Assembly (NCBI GenBank): GCA_004020365.1 | Contig: SAQR01000016.1 | Span: 1 to 64,000 of the forward strand | Reading direction: 5' to 3' | DNA: 64,000 nt | From: Mesorhizobium sp. | GTDB taxonomy: Bacteria; Pseudomonadota; Alphaproteobacteria; Rhizobiales; Rhizobiaceae | Part shown: positions 48,583-58,168 of the stretch, in pieces | Position numbering within the stretch: the first letter of the stretch is position 1 | Layout of the letters: each line of letters opens with the position of its first letter | Translations under genes and position numbers: made by a program | Notes under the pieces: model-generated | What the model saw: only the letters and a program-made list of their open reading frames with translations | Database searches by the model: none | Told to the model about the DNA's origin: nothing

Positions 48583-50472
48583 ATGGCAATGGCAGCGACC
48601 GCCGGCAGAGTTAGCCGCGGAATGACGCGGGAAGAGAAGAAAGTCATCTTCGCTTCCTCGCTCGGCACCGTTTTCGAATGGTACGATTTCTATCTTTACG
48701 GCGCATTGGCGGCGGCGATCGGCTCGACATTCTTCAACTCGTATCCGGAAGCGACGCGCAACATCTTTACGTTGCTGGTTTTCGCCGCTGGCTTCCTCGT
48801 GCGCCCGTTCGGTGCGCTGGTGTTTGGCCGCATCGGCGATCTCGTTGGTCGCAAATACACTTTTCTCGTCACCATCCTGATCATGGGCCTGTCGACTTTC
48901 CTGGTCGGCCTGCTGCCTGGTTCGGCAAGCTGGGGCATTGCAGCGCCCATTACCCTGATTGCGCTGCGCATGCTGCAGGGCCTGGCGCTCGGCGGTGAAT
49001 ATGGCGGTGCGGCGACCTATGTGGCCGAGCATGCGCCCGACGACCGTCGCGGCTTCTACACATCGTGGATCCAGACGACGGCGACGCTCGGCCTGTTCCT
49101 GTCGCTGGTCGTCATCCTTATCGTGCAAAATTCGCTGAGCAAGGAGGATTTCGATGCTTGGGGCTGGCGTGTTCCATTCCTGCTCTCAGCCATTCTGCTC
49201 GGCATATCGGTCTGGATTCGCCTGTCGCTTGCCGAATCGCCGACCTTCCAGCGCATGAAGGACGAGGGCAAGGGCTCCAAGGCGCCGCTGACGGAAGCCT
49301 TCGGACAGTGGAAGAATGCCAAGATCGCCATTCTGGCGCTTCTCGGCCTTACTGCCGGTCAGGCCGTAGTCTGGTACAACGGCCAATTCTACGCGCTGTT
49401 TTTCCTGCAGAATGTGCTCAAGGTCGACGGCCAATCGGTCAACATCATGATCGCTATTGCGCTGGCGCTCGGCACGATCTTCTTCGTCGTGTTCGGCTGG
49501 CTCTCCGACAAGATCGGCCGCAAGCCGATCATCATGGCGGGCCTGGCGCTGGCGATCGTCACCACCTTCCCGCTGTTCAAGGCGCTGACCTGGGCAGCCA
49601 ACCCGGCGCTCGCCACCGCACAGCAAAACACCCGTGCGACGATTACCGCTGCGCCTGGCGACTGCAAGTTCCAGTTCAATCCGACCGGAACGCGCAAGCC
49701 TCTGACGTCGTGCGATATTGCGACGGACTTCCTTGCCAAGAGCTCGGTGCCCTATGACATTGTCACGACAGCGGCACCGGGGACTGCGGCCAGCGTCAAG
49801 ATCGGAACCGCAACGGTGGCGTCCTATGACGCCGTGGCAGCCGCAGACAAGGCAACTTCAAGCGACGCCGCGTTCAAGAAGGCAATCAACATTGCATTGC
49901 GGGACGGCGGCTATCCGCTGAAGCGTGCTGCGGCCAAGGTCGCCGACCAGAAGCTGGACGCCTTCGTCGCGGCCAATCCGGAACTGAAGCTCGACGCCGC
50001 CGCAATCCGCGCCGGCGACAAGACGACGGTTGCGGCCGACCGGGCGGTCAAGGACAAAGTGCTGACGGCCGATGAGGCCGCGGCGGGAGCGCCCGAGATC
50101 ACCGTCTACAGCGTCCCGGGGGCAGGCGCCTTTGCGATGTTCGCCGACCCTGAACAGGTCAGCTGGGCGAAGGTCATCGGCATCCTGTTCATCCTGGTCC
50201 TCTACGTGACCATGGTTTACGGACCGATCGCCGCGATCCTGGTAGAAATGTTCCCGACCCGCATCCGCTATACCGGCATGTCGTTGCCCTATCACATCGG
50301 CAATGGCTGGTTCGGCGGCCTGCTGCCGGCGACGGTGTTCGCGCTCAGCGCCTACAGCGGCGATATCTATTACGGCCTCTGGTATCCGGTGGTGATCGCG
50401 GCGATGTCGCTGGTCATCGGTACGATCTTCGTCAGGGATACGCTGGGAACGGACTTGCACGCCAAGACCTGA
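48583..50472 (+). CDS. MHS-family MFS symporter with large inserted loop
   Basis: A 629-residue proton-coupled symporter related to ProP/ShiA/KgtP. The N-terminal half has SSLGTVFEWYDFYLYGAL and FGRIGDLVGRKYTFL, typical of the metabolite:H+ symporter family. Normal members have about 430-550 residues. Here roughly 180 residues (about 345-525, Ala/Thr/Lys/Asp rich, two Cys) are inserted before the last helices (SWAKVIGILFILVLYV). The ATG at 48583 follows GGGAGG. The substrate, perhaps an organic acid or osmolyte, is not determined. Confidence 0.85.
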   Translation: MAMAATAGRVSRGMTREEKKVIFASSLGTVFEWYDFYLYGALAAAIGSTFFNSYPEATRNIFTLLVFAAGFLVRPFGALVFGRIGDLVGRKYTFLVTILIMGLSTFLVGLLPGSASWGIAAPITLIALRMLQGLALGGEYGGAATYVAEHAPDDRRGFYTSWIQTTATLGLFLSLVVILIVQNSLSKEDFDAWGWRVPFLLSAILLGISVWIRLSLAESPTFQRMKDEGKGSKAPLTEAFGQWKNAKIAILALLGLTAGQAVVWYNGQFYALFFLQNVLKVDGQSVNIMIAIALALGTIFFVVFGWLSDKIGRKPIIMAGLALAIVTTFPLFKALTWAANPALATAQQNTRATITAAPGDCKFQFNPTGTRKPLTSCDIATDFLAKSSVPYDIVTTAAPGTAASVKIGTATVASYDAVAAADKATSSDAAFKKAINIALRDGGYPLKRAAAKVADQKLDAFVAANPELKLDAAAIRAGDKTTVAADRAVKDKVLTADEAAAGAPEITVYSVPGAGAFAMFADPEQVSWAKVIGILFILVLYVTMVYGPIAAILVEMFPTRIRYTGMSLPYHIGNGWFGGLLPATVFALSAYSGDIYYGLWYPVVIAAMSLVIGTIFVRDTLGTDLHAKT

Positions 50473-50481
50473 TCCTCGCCT

Positions 50482-50536
50482 AGAGCAATTCCAGGAAAAG
50501 TGTGAAACGGTTTTCCGTCCGGAATTGCGCATAAAC
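50482..50536. repeat. Rhizobiales AGCAATTCC palindrome
   Basis: GAGCAATTCC at the left and GGAATTGCGC at the right flank a core with GGAAAAGTG and CGGTTTTCC. This is one of the most common dispersed palindromes of Rhizobiales chromosomes. Confidence 0.75.
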
Positions 50537-50545
50537 AAGAGATAG

Positions 50546-50580
50546 AGCGGTTCGGCGTTTCCGTGAAACGATGAACCGCC
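50546..50580. repeat. GCGGTTC palindrome
   Basis: GCGGTTCGGCGTTTC at the left and GAAACGATGAACCGC at the right form an imperfect hairpin. It lies directly after the AGCAATTCC palindrome, a mosaic arrangement usual for rhizobial repeats. Confidence 0.65.
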
Positions 50581-50596
50581 TGACAGCAAAAAATGA

Positions 50597-50628
50597 AAAG
50601 CCCGGCGCGAGCGATCGCGCCGGGCTTT
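50597..50628. terminator. Bidirectional terminator between MFS and gstI genes
   Basis: A perfect 14-bp stem, AAAGCCCGGCGCGA (50597-50610) and its complement (50615-50628), has loop GCGA and A/T-rich sides. It serves the convergent MFS gene (plus) and gstI (minus). Confidence 0.9.
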
Positions 50629-50660
50629 GCAATTTGTCAAAAGCGATGCGGAGGAAAAGT

Positions 50661-50855
50661 TTAGCTGTTCCGGTCCTGCTTTTCTTCCTCGATGGCGGCT
50701 TCGTGATACCAGCCGCTGCCAAAATCCGTACGGTTGCGCAATGAAGCAAGTTCTGCCGCGAACTTAGCCTTCCCGCTTAAATTTGAGGCAGAAGCGCGCG
50801 CTGCCAGCGGGAACATCAGGATTTTGGCCGACTGACGGGTAGGAGTGATTTCCAT
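50661..50855 (-). CDS. gstI: GstI-like small protein (DUF2735), putative inhibitor of GSII translation
   Basis: A 64-residue basic protein divergent from glnII. In Rhizobium leguminosarum the gstI gene at this place encodes a 63-residue protein that blocks translation of glnII mRNA when nitrogen is ample. Here the N-terminal RQSAKILMFPLAAR and C-terminal GSGWYHEAAIEE segments fit the DUF2735/GstI pattern (SAKIxxFP and SWYHxxAI). The ATG at 50855 follows AGGGAGA. The identification rests on position and motifs; activity is inferred. Confidence 0.75.
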   Translation of the reverse strand: MEITPTRQSAKILMFPLAARASASNLSGKAKFAAELASLRNRTDFGSGWYHEAAIEEEKQDRNS

Positions 50856-51029
50856 TGTCGGTCTCCCTTCTTGTGCAGAGCCTTGCCGATTCAATCTTTC
50901 CCGAAGATAGGTTCTGCAATCCAGTTAGGCAATATGATTATAAAAAGATCAGTATCTGCCTGTTATTTATGCAGAACATGCTTGTGATTGATCTGGACGC
51001 ATTGCGATTACGCGGCGCCGAATTTGCTA

Positions 51030-51056
51030 GGATGCGGCGTCACTTTTGTCGCATCC
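51030..51056. promoter_or_regulatory. Inverted repeat upstream of the glnII promoter
   Basis: GGATGCG (51030-51036) and CGCATCC (51050-51056) are separated by 13 bases and end 14 bases before the sigma-54 -24 element. They may be a regulator site in the gstI-glnII intergenic region. The pattern is not a clear NtrC site, and no clean TGCAC-type NtrC palindrome was found between 50856 and 51070. Confidence 0.4.
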
Positions 51057-51070
51057 TTGGCCGGTGAAAA

Positions 51071-51086
51071 TGGCACACGAATTGCT
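51071..51086 (+). promoter_or_regulatory. Sigma-54 promoter of glnII
   Basis: TGGCAC, five bases, TTGCT: a full match to the -24/-12 consensus with GG and GC at the right spacing (51072-51073 and 51084-51085). Transcription should start near 51097, about 75 bases before glnII. glnII is known to be NtrC/sigma-54 controlled in rhizobia. Confidence 0.9.
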
Positions 51087-51171
51087 TTTTAAGAATCCGG
51101 CAGGTCGGCTGCAGGGTGGCTGGCATGCCGGCGCCGTCCAGGTTCGGTGATCAAAGCAACGAGAGGCTAGA

Positions 51172-52212
51172 ATGACGAAATACAAGCTCGAGTACATTTG
51201 GCTCGATGGATACACCCCGGTTCCCAACCTTCGCGGAAAGACGCAGATCAAGGACTATGCCGAATTCCCGACGCTCGACCAGCTTCCGCTGTGGGGCTTC
51301 GACGGTTCCTCGACCATGCAGGCCGAAGGCCACTCGTCCGACTGCGTGCTGAAGCCGGTCGCCATCTATCCCGATCCCGCGCGCAGCAATGGCGTGCTCG
51401 TCATGTGCGAAGTCATGATGCCGGACGGCGTGACGCCGCATGCATCCAACAAGCGCGCCACCATCCTCGACGACGAGGGCGCCTGGTTCGGCTTCGAGCA
51501 GGAGTATTTCTTCTACAAGGACGGCCGCCCGCTTGGCTTCCCGGAGAGCGGCTACCCCGCGCCGCAAGGCCCGTACTACACCGGCGTCGGCTACAGCAAC
51601 GTCGGCAGCGTCGCCAGGCAGATCGTCGAGGAGCATCTCGACCTCTGCCTTGCCGCCGGCATCAACCATGAAGGCATCAACGCCGAGGTGGCCAAGGGCC
51701 AGTGGGAATTCCAGATTTTTGGCAAGGGCTCCAAGAAGGCCGCCGACCAGATGTGGATGGCCCGCTACCTGATGCAGCGCCTCACCGAGAAATACGGCAT
51801 CGATATCGAATACCACTGCAAGCCGCTCGGCGACACCGACTGGAATGGTTCCGGCATGCACGCCAACTTCTCGACCGCTTACATGCGCGAAGTCGGCGGC
51901 AAGGACTATTTCGAGGCGCTGATGGCCGCCTTCGACAAGAACCTGATGGATCACATCGCGGTCTACGGGCCGGACAACGACAAACGTTTGACCGGCAAGC
52001 ATGAGACCGCGCCATGGAACAGGTTCAGCTATGGCATCGCCGACCGCGGCGCCTCGATCCGCGTGCCGCATTCCTTTATCAACAACGGCTACAAGGGCTA
52101 TCTCGAGGATCGCCGCCCGAACTCGCAGGGCGACCCCTACCAGATCGCTTCGCAGATCCTGAAGACGATCGCCTCCGTCCCGACCAGCGCCGAGGTTTCG
52201 GCCGCCGCTTGA
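51172..52212 (+). CDS. glnII: Glutamine synthetase II (eukaryotic type)
   Basis: Makes glutamine from glutamate, ammonia and ATP. The 346-residue protein is the short, eukaryote-like GSII found in rhizobia and some actinomycetes. Signatures are LWGFDGSSTMQA, GFEQEYFFYK, DWNGSGMHANFST and HETAPWNRFSYGIADRGASIR. It lacks the adenylylation region of GSI, so control is transcriptional (sigma-54 promoter) and probably translational through GstI. It converges on glnA with a shared terminator between. Confidence 0.97.
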   Translation: MTKYKLEYIWLDGYTPVPNLRGKTQIKDYAEFPTLDQLPLWGFDGSSTMQAEGHSSDCVLKPVAIYPDPARSNGVLVMCEVMMPDGVTPHASNKRATILDDEGAWFGFEQEYFFYKDGRPLGFPESGYPAPQGPYYTGVGYSNVGSVARQIVEEHLDLCLAAGINHEGINAEVAKGQWEFQIFGKGSKKAADQMWMARYLMQRLTEKYGIDIEYHCKPLGDTDWNGSGMHANFSTAYMREVGGKDYFEALMAAFDKNLMDHIAVYGPDNDKRLTGKHETAPWNRFSYGIADRGASIRVPHSFINNGYKGYLEDRRPNSQGDPYQIASQILKTIASVPTSAEVSAAA

Positions 52213-52326
52213 GCACGCGTCACGGCGGAGATCTCTCTGTCTGCGCCGTGACTGGCTCTCCGTCGCGTCGGCATTTTTGCCAGGCGACATACCAACTGGT
52301 GGATTGAGTGTTCGCCATCCCAAACA

Positions 52327-52358
52327 AAAACCCCGCCGGATCGCTCCGGCGGGGTTTT
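52327..52358. terminator. Bidirectional terminator between glnII and glnA
   Basis: AAAACCCCGCCGGA (52327-52340), loop TCGC, and its complement (52345-52358): a perfect 14-bp stem with A and T flanks serving both convergent genes. Confidence 0.92.
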
Positions 52359-52379
52359 GCTTGTCCTTAGCCGATCCGT

Positions 52380-53789
52380 TCAGACCGAATAATACATGTC
52401 ATATTCGACCGGATGCGGGGTCATTTCGAAGCGCATCACTTCGGCCATCTTGAGCTCGATGTAGCTGTCGATCTGGTCGTCGTCGAAGACGCCGCCGGCC
52501 TTGAGGAAGCCGCGATCCTTGTCGAGGCTCTGCAACGCTTCGCGTAGCGAGCCGCAGACGGTCGGGATCTTCTTCAGTTCCTTCGGCGGCAGGTCGTAGA
52601 GATCCTTGTCCATCGGCTGTCCCGGATGGATCTTGTTCTTGATGCCGTCGAGGCCGGCCATCAGCATGGCGGCAAAGGCGAGGTAGGGGTTGGCGCCCGG
52701 ATCGGGGAAGCGCACCTCGACGCGCTTGGACTTCGGCGACGAGCCGAACGGGATACGGCAGGAGGCAGAGCGGTTGCGGGCCGAATAGGCGAGCAGCACC
52801 GGCGCTTCGTAGCCCGGTACCAGGCGCTTGTAGGAATTGGTCAGCGGGTTGGTGAAGGCGTTGATCGCCTTGGCGTGCTTGATGACGCCGCCGATGTAAA
52901 ACAGGCAGCTCTCCGAGAGACCGGCATATTCATTGCCGGCGAAGGTCGGCTTGCCCTCCTTCCAGATCGACTGGTGGACGTGCATGCCCGAGCCGTTGTC
53001 GCCAAAGACCGGCTTCGGCATGAAGGTGGCCGTCTTGCCGTAGGCGTTGGCGACCTGGTGCACGACATACTTGTAGATCAGCATCTTGTCGGCGTTGCGG
53101 ACCAGCGTGTCGAACTTGATGCCGAGCTCGTGCTGGGCAGCGGCCACTTCATGGTGATGTTTTTCGACACGCACGCCCATTTCGGCGAGCACGGTCAGCA
53201 TCTCGGAGCGCATGTCCTGTGCCGAGTCGATCGGCGGCACCGGGAAATAGCCGCCCTTGATGCGCGGGCGGTGGCCGAGATTGCCGGTCTCGTAGTCGGT
53301 GTCGTCGTTGGACGGCAATTCGGTGGAGTCGAGCTTGAAGCCGGTGTTGTACGGATCGGCCTTGTACTTGACGTCGTCGAACACGAAGAACTCGGCTTCC
53401 GGGCCGACGAAGATCTGATCGCCGATGCCTTCCGCCTTCATATAGGCTTCAGCCTTCTTGGCGGTGCCGCGCGGGTCGCGGTTGTAGGATTCTCCGGAGA
53501 TCGGATCGAGGATGTCGCACAGGATAACCATGGTCGACTGCGCGAAGAACGGGTCCATATGCACCGTCTCGGTGTCGGGCATCAGCACCATGTCGGACTC
53601 GTTGATCGCCTTCCAGCCGGCGATCGACGACCCGTCGAACATGACGCCGTCAGCAAACATGTCTTCCTCGACCTCAACGACATCCATCGTTACGTGCTGC
53701 AGCTTGCCCTTCGGATCTGTGAAGCGCAGGTCAACGAATTTCACGTCGTTGTCCTTGATCTGCTTCATGATGTCATTGGCTGTCGTCAT
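52380..53789 (-). CDS. glnA: Glutamine synthetase I
   Basis: Dodecameric class I glutamine synthetase, 469 residues. It has [11 protein letters not shown], the ATP-binding [16 protein letters not shown] and the active-site NRSASCRIP segment. Tyr398 in [10 protein letters not shown] is the adenylylation site used by GlnE, so this enzyme is controlled through PII signalling. It is 54 bases downstream of glnB on the same strand, the standard glnBA order. Confidence 0.98.
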   Translation of the reverse strand: MTTANDIMKQIKDNDVKFVDLRFTDPKGKLQHVTMDVVEVEEDMFADGVMFDGSSIAGWKAINESDMVLMPDTETVHMDPFFAQSTMVILCDILDPISGESYNRDPRGTAKKAEAYMKAEGIGDQIFVGPEAEFFVFDDVKYKADPYNTGFKLDSTELPSNDDTDYETGNLGHRPRIKGGYFPVPPIDSAQDMRSEMLTVLAEMGVRVEKHHHEVAAAQHELGIKFDTLVRNADKMLIYKYVVHQVANAYGKTATFMPKPVFGDNGSGMHVHQSIWKEGKPTFAGNEYAGLSESCLFYIGGVIKHAKAINAFTNPLTNSYKRLVPGYEAPVLLAYSARNRSASCRIPFGSSPKSKRVEVRFPDPGANPYLAFAAMLMAGLDGIKNKIHPGQPMDKDLYDLPPKELKKIPTVCGSLREALQSLDKDRGFLKAGGVFDDDQIDSYIELKMAEVMRFEMTPHPVEYDMYYSV

Positions 53790-53843
53790 GTCATGTTTCC
53801 CTGTCTGATGACGTTTCGAGGAGATGATCTGAAATCAGAAACC

Positions 53844-54326
<483 letters not shown>

Positions 54327-54517
54327 TCATTCGCTGCGTTGGATGCGTCATGGATACTGGGAACCTACACATTGTCGGCGCTAGCGTCCGCACAAAAATT
54401 GGGCAGATAGAGTATTTCGCGGGCAATTGTGCTTCGACGACGCCATTATTCCTAACGATGTGCCTACAGATCGTGCCATCTCATCGCCGTTTGCTTCGGA
54501 CCGAAAACTGGACAATG

Positions 54518-54575
54518 TTTGACCATAGGGATCGGGGTTTGACCACAGGGATCGGGGTTTTGACCACAGGATCGG
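54518..54575 (+). repeat. 20-bp tandem repeat, three copies, before nnr
   Basis: TTTGACCATAGGGATCGGGG at 54518-54537, the same with one change at 54538-54557, and a slightly rearranged third copy to 54575. It ends 25 bases before the nnr ATG. The TTGAC at each copy could offer repeated -35-like elements. Nothing else stands out in 54260-54517. Confidence 0.8.
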
Positions 54576-54600
54576 CTTGAGCCAATGCGGATCGGCATCC

Positions 54601-56130
54601 ATGAGCAATGAAATTCTGTCTCCGGCCGAAATGGCTGAGGCCGACCGGTTGACGATTTCCGCCGGACCATTCGACGGCATTGGACTGATGCGCAATGCAG
54701 GTGGCGCAGTCGCTGCGGTGGTGCTCGCCCATTTTCCGGCTGCCAAGCGCGTCCACGTGCTGTGCGGGCCCGGCAACAATGGCGGCGATGGATATGTCGT
54801 CGCCCGCATTCTTAGGGACAGCGCCGTCGACGTCTTGCTGTGGGCATCCGGCTCGCCCAAAGCCGGTAGCGACGCGGCAATCGCCGCGTCGGAATGCCCG
54901 GTCAGTCCGCGGCCGCTGTCGGAATTTGCCGCCGATAAAGGTTCGATCCTGGTCGATGCGCTTTATGGGGCAGGGCTGTCCAAGCCGCTGTCCGGCGATG
55001 CCGCCAGGGCGGTTGAAGTTGCGACAGAACTGAACCTGCCTGTCGTCGCGGTCGATCTGCCCTCAGGCGTGTCAGGCGAGAGCGGCCGGATTCTCGGCCA
55101 GGCATTCCGCGCCCAATTCACGGTAACATTCGCGCGAAAAAAGCCCGGCCATCTGCTGTTGCCTGGGCGCGAGATGTGCGGCGAGCTGGTGCTTGCCGAT
55201 ATCGGCATTAGCGACGAGATCGTTGCGCAGCTTGAACCGCTCACCTTTGAGAACATCCCACCGATTTGGCTCGAAAATTTCCCGGTCCCAGCCGTCGACG
55301 CGCATAAATACAGGCGCGGCCATGTCGGCGTCTTTTCCGGCGGGCCGTCGGCGACGGGTGCCGCGCGGCTATCGGCGCTTGCCGCGGCCAGAAGCGGGGC
55401 AGGGGCGGTGACCGTGCTGTCGCCGGCGAACGCCGTGCAGGTGAATGCCGCGCATCTGACTTCGATCATGCTGAAAAAGGCCGACAGCATCGCGGACGTA
55501 AAGGAATTCATCGACGGCCGCCGGCCGTCGGCTTTCGTCCTCGGACCCGGATTTGGCGTCGGCGAAAAAACCCGCGATTTTGCCCTCGGCGTGCTGGCCG
55601 CCGGACAACGGCAAGACGGCAGGGTCGACGGGCTGGTGCTCGATGCCGATGGCATCACCGCGTTTCGCGATACGCCGAAAGTTCTGTTCGAAGCCGCCCA
55701 TCGTGCGAACGCGCCAGCGTTGGTGCTGACGCCGCATGAGGGCGAATTCGCCAGGCTGTTTGCGGACATCGCCGGAGACAAGAACCTGTCCAAGCTGGCC
55801 AAGGCGCGCGCTGCCGCCGCGCGCGCCGGCGCCATCGTCGTCTACAAGGGCGCGGACACGGTGATCGCGGCGTCCGATGGCAGGGCGGCGATCAACGGCA
55901 ATGGCGCGCCATGGCTTGCCACAGCCGGTTCGGGCGACGTGCTGTCGGGGGTCATTGCCGGCTTCCTGGCGCAAGGCATGCCGGCTTTCGAAGCCGCCTG
56001 CGCGGCAGTCTGGATTCATGCTGAGGCCGGCAGCCGTTTCGGGCCTGGGCTGATCGCTGAAGACTTGCCGCTGGCGCTGGTGCCGTTGCTGCGCGAGCTT
56101 GCCGAAAATCGCAACGAGGTAACTGCTTGA
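54601..56130 (+). CDS. nnr: Bifunctional NAD(P)H-hydrate repair enzyme (epimerase/dehydratase)
   Basis: Repairs damaged NAD(P)HX: the N-terminal YjeF_N domain epimerises it and the C-terminal ribokinase-like domain dehydrates it with ADP. The 509-residue protein has VLCGPGNNGGDGYVVAR at about residues 55-71 in domain 1. In domain 2 it has FVLGPGFGVG, LTPHEGEFARLF and the catalytic ATAGSGDVLSGVIAG near residue 440. The ATG at 54601 was preferred over the TTG at 54577. The stop overlaps the next start. Confidence 0.94.
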   Translation: MSNEILSPAEMAEADRLTISAGPFDGIGLMRNAGGAVAAVVLAHFPAAKRVHVLCGPGNNGGDGYVVARILRDSAVDVLLWASGSPKAGSDAAIAASECPVSPRPLSEFAADKGSILVDALYGAGLSKPLSGDAARAVEVATELNLPVVAVDLPSGVSGESGRILGQAFRAQFTVTFARKKPGHLLLPGREMCGELVLADIGISDEIVAQLEPLTFENIPPIWLENFPVPAVDAHKYRRGHVGVFSGGPSATGAARLSALAAARSGAGAVTVLSPANAVQVNAAHLTSIMLKKADSIADVKEFIDGRRPSAFVLGPGFGVGEKTRDFALGVLAAGQRQDGRVDGLVLDADGITAFRDTPKVLFEAAHRANAPALVLTPHEGEFARLFADIAGDKNLSKLAKARAAAARAGAIVVYKGADTVIAASDGRAAINGNGAPWLATAGSGDVLSGVIAGFLAQGMPAFEAACAAVWIHAEAGSRFGPGLIAEDLPLALVPLLRELAENRNEVTA

Positions 56131-58133
56131 TGAACCGCTGGTTCGCGCTGCTTGCCGCAATCTTCGTCGCCGCTTTGATGGCGAACACCGCGCGTGCCGA
56201 AGGTCCGGTGATGATCGTCGACGATCCGGCCGTGCTCGCCGCTCTCGATGCCAAAGGTTTTGGCTTCGCCGGCATTTTCGGCGTCGATGGCATGGGCGAC
56301 CTGAAGACCCTCTATGACAGGGCCCCGGCCTATCATCGGATCGTCGAAACGATTGCCGGCGATGTCGCCGCGCTGCGCGCCGAGATGAAGGCCGGCGGGC
56401 GGCCGCTCTACGAGGTCACCGACGGCAATGTCGGCCGCATCATCGACATGCGCTGGCTGAAGACCGACGCCGCGCGCTTCCGGCTGGTCGGTGTCGTCAA
56501 CCGGCTCGATCGGCGTGATTTCGCCGAAATACGAGGCGACGGGGGCTGCGGCGAGGTGCGTTTCGTCTATCGCCTTGCCTACAGCTTCAAGAAAAACGGC
56601 AAGGTTCTGGCCTCGCGCTTGCCGTTCAATTTCAATGCCATCTATAGCGTCGCGCCGGACGCCGATGGCGGCTGTGTCGGCGTTGCCGGACGCTGGACGC
56701 CGCAGCTCGATGAGACCGTCGATATCGGCTGGCTCATCGGCGGGCCGCTTGAAAAGGCGGGGCTGAGTTTTAAGCAGCTCGAGCTCAACGCCCAAATGGT
56801 GCGCTTTCCCTCCGGCCAGGAGACCGAATTTGGCGGCCAGGCTGCCTACCTCATGCGGATTTTTGGCATCGATGGAGAGACGGTCAGCGAAAAGCCGCTG
56901 GAAAACACGCCGGATGTGGCGCTGCTCTCGGAAGACGCCGCGCTGAAAGCAAAACTCGCCGACTATATCAGCGCCAATGTCGCGGCGGTCGACCTCGGCG
57001 TCTACGAAATCCCGGATGAATTCCTGGCGAAGAAAGTCGTCTCGTGGTCGACTTTCGGCAGCGCGAGGCTGGCCAACCACCCGTTCACGCCGCTGTTCCA
57101 GCCCGCGGATTTTTCCGGGCTCGACTATTCCGCGCTGAAGCTGCTGCGCACGCCGGAAGCGCTGGTCGAGCGGCTCGACAATGGCGCCTGCCAAGGTTGT
57201 CATCAGGCTGGTTCGACCGCCGGTTTCCATTTCATCGGCCTCGACGACAAGACGACATCGCCGCTGAACCGCATCGAGGTCGGCATCTCGCCGCACCTTC
57301 ATGCCGAGATGCCGCGGCGCGAAGCCTGGCTGCGTGCGACCGCCGACGGCAAGGAGCCGAACCGCCTCCGCCCGCTGTCCTTCGCGCCGCCGGCCGCATG
57401 GAAAGACGCCGGCGAGGTCGCTTACGCACCGGCCGAGATGGCGATGCCATGTTTGATGCCGGACGATGCGGCCCGCTTCGGCACGACCTGGCAATGCGGC
57501 GGCGGCACCGTCTGCACGGCGCTGGCGACCGCATCGGGGGTGCGGACGAAACTGGCGCAATGCCTGCTGCCCAAGGACATCGAAAAGATGTTTTCCGGCC
57601 ATCCATGCCTGACTGGCTCGATCGCCAGCAACGACACGCAGCCTTTCAATGACCGCTACAGCATTACAGGCCAGTTCGCGGCCCTTGCCACCGATATTTC
57701 GCGCACCGCCTACACTTGCCGGCCGCCGAAGATCGGCGTGCCGGCCGGCATCGCCTATCGCGGCTGCAGTGACAAGGACCGTGCCTTTGCCGGCTTCAAG
57801 CCGGGCAAGCCGATGCCGAACGAGATCTGCGGGCTGGTCGGCGGCAAAAAATTCGACATCTGCGTGGCGACCAACAATTTCGACCAGTGCTTGGGCGGCG
57901 CCGTCAATCGCGGCAACCGGCCGGCTTGCTCGGCCGATCATTTCTGCCGCGAGGATTATATGTGCCAATCGCTGCCGCCCGATACGCCTGGTATCGGCAA
58001 GGTGAAAGGTGTCGGCTTCTGCTCGCCGACCTATTTTATCTTCCAGATGCGCATCGACAATCATGCCACGCCGTGGTCTGGCGCCGTCCGCGCGACGATG
58101 GGCGCGGGGTTCGGCGCGGCGGAAGCGGAGTGA
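56130..58133 (+). CDS. Secreted Cys-rich protein with one CxxCH motif
   Basis: A 667-residue exported protein of unknown function. The signal peptide is at about residues 1-23 (ending NTARAEG). The only recognisable motif is CQGCH at residues 354-358, a covalent haem c attachment site, with His358 as ligand. The last third has many cysteines (including CGGGTVCTA, CADHFCREDYMCQ-like spacing and FCSPTY), which suggests several disulfides. The ATG at 56130 overlaps the nnr stop (TGATG), so it is translated together with nnr, although no functional link is evident. It could be a periplasmic monohaem protein. Confidence 0.75.
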   Translation: MNRWFALLAAIFVAALMANTARAEGPVMIVDDPAVLAALDAKGFGFAGIFGVDGMGDLKTLYDRAPAYHRIVETIAGDVAALRAEMKAGGRPLYEVTDGNVGRIIDMRWLKTDAARFRLVGVVNRLDRRDFAEIRGDGGCGEVRFVYRLAYSFKKNGKVLASRLPFNFNAIYSVAPDADGGCVGVAGRWTPQLDETVDIGWLIGGPLEKAGLSFKQLELNAQMVRFPSGQETEFGGQAAYLMRIFGIDGETVSEKPLENTPDVALLSEDAALKAKLADYISANVAAVDLGVYEIPDEFLAKKVVSWSTFGSARLANHPFTPLFQPADFSGLDYSALKLLRTPEALVERLDNGACQGCHQAGSTAGFHFIGLDDKTTSPLNRIEVGISPHLHAEMPRREAWLRATADGKEPNRLRPLSFAPPAAWKDAGEVAYAPAEMAMPCLMPDDAARFGTTWQCGGGTVCTALATASGVRTKLAQCLLPKDIEKMFSGHPCLTGSIASNDTQPFNDRYSITGQFAALATDISRTAYTCRPPKIGVPAGIAYRGCSDKDRAFAGFKPGKPMPNEICGLVGGKKFDICVATNNFDQCLGGAVNRGNRPACSADHFCREDYMCQSLPPDTPGIGKVKGVGFCSPTYFIFQMRIDNHATPWSGAVRATMGAGFGAAEAE

Positions 58134-58168
58134 GCTTTTGCCGTGTTTGCTTTCGCGACATCAGCGCC

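Noticed and set aside
54577-54600. TTG start for nnr adding eight residues
   Set aside because: No ribosome-binding site fits it and the added residues overlap the edge of the tandem repeat; the ATG at 54601 begins close to the conserved domain.
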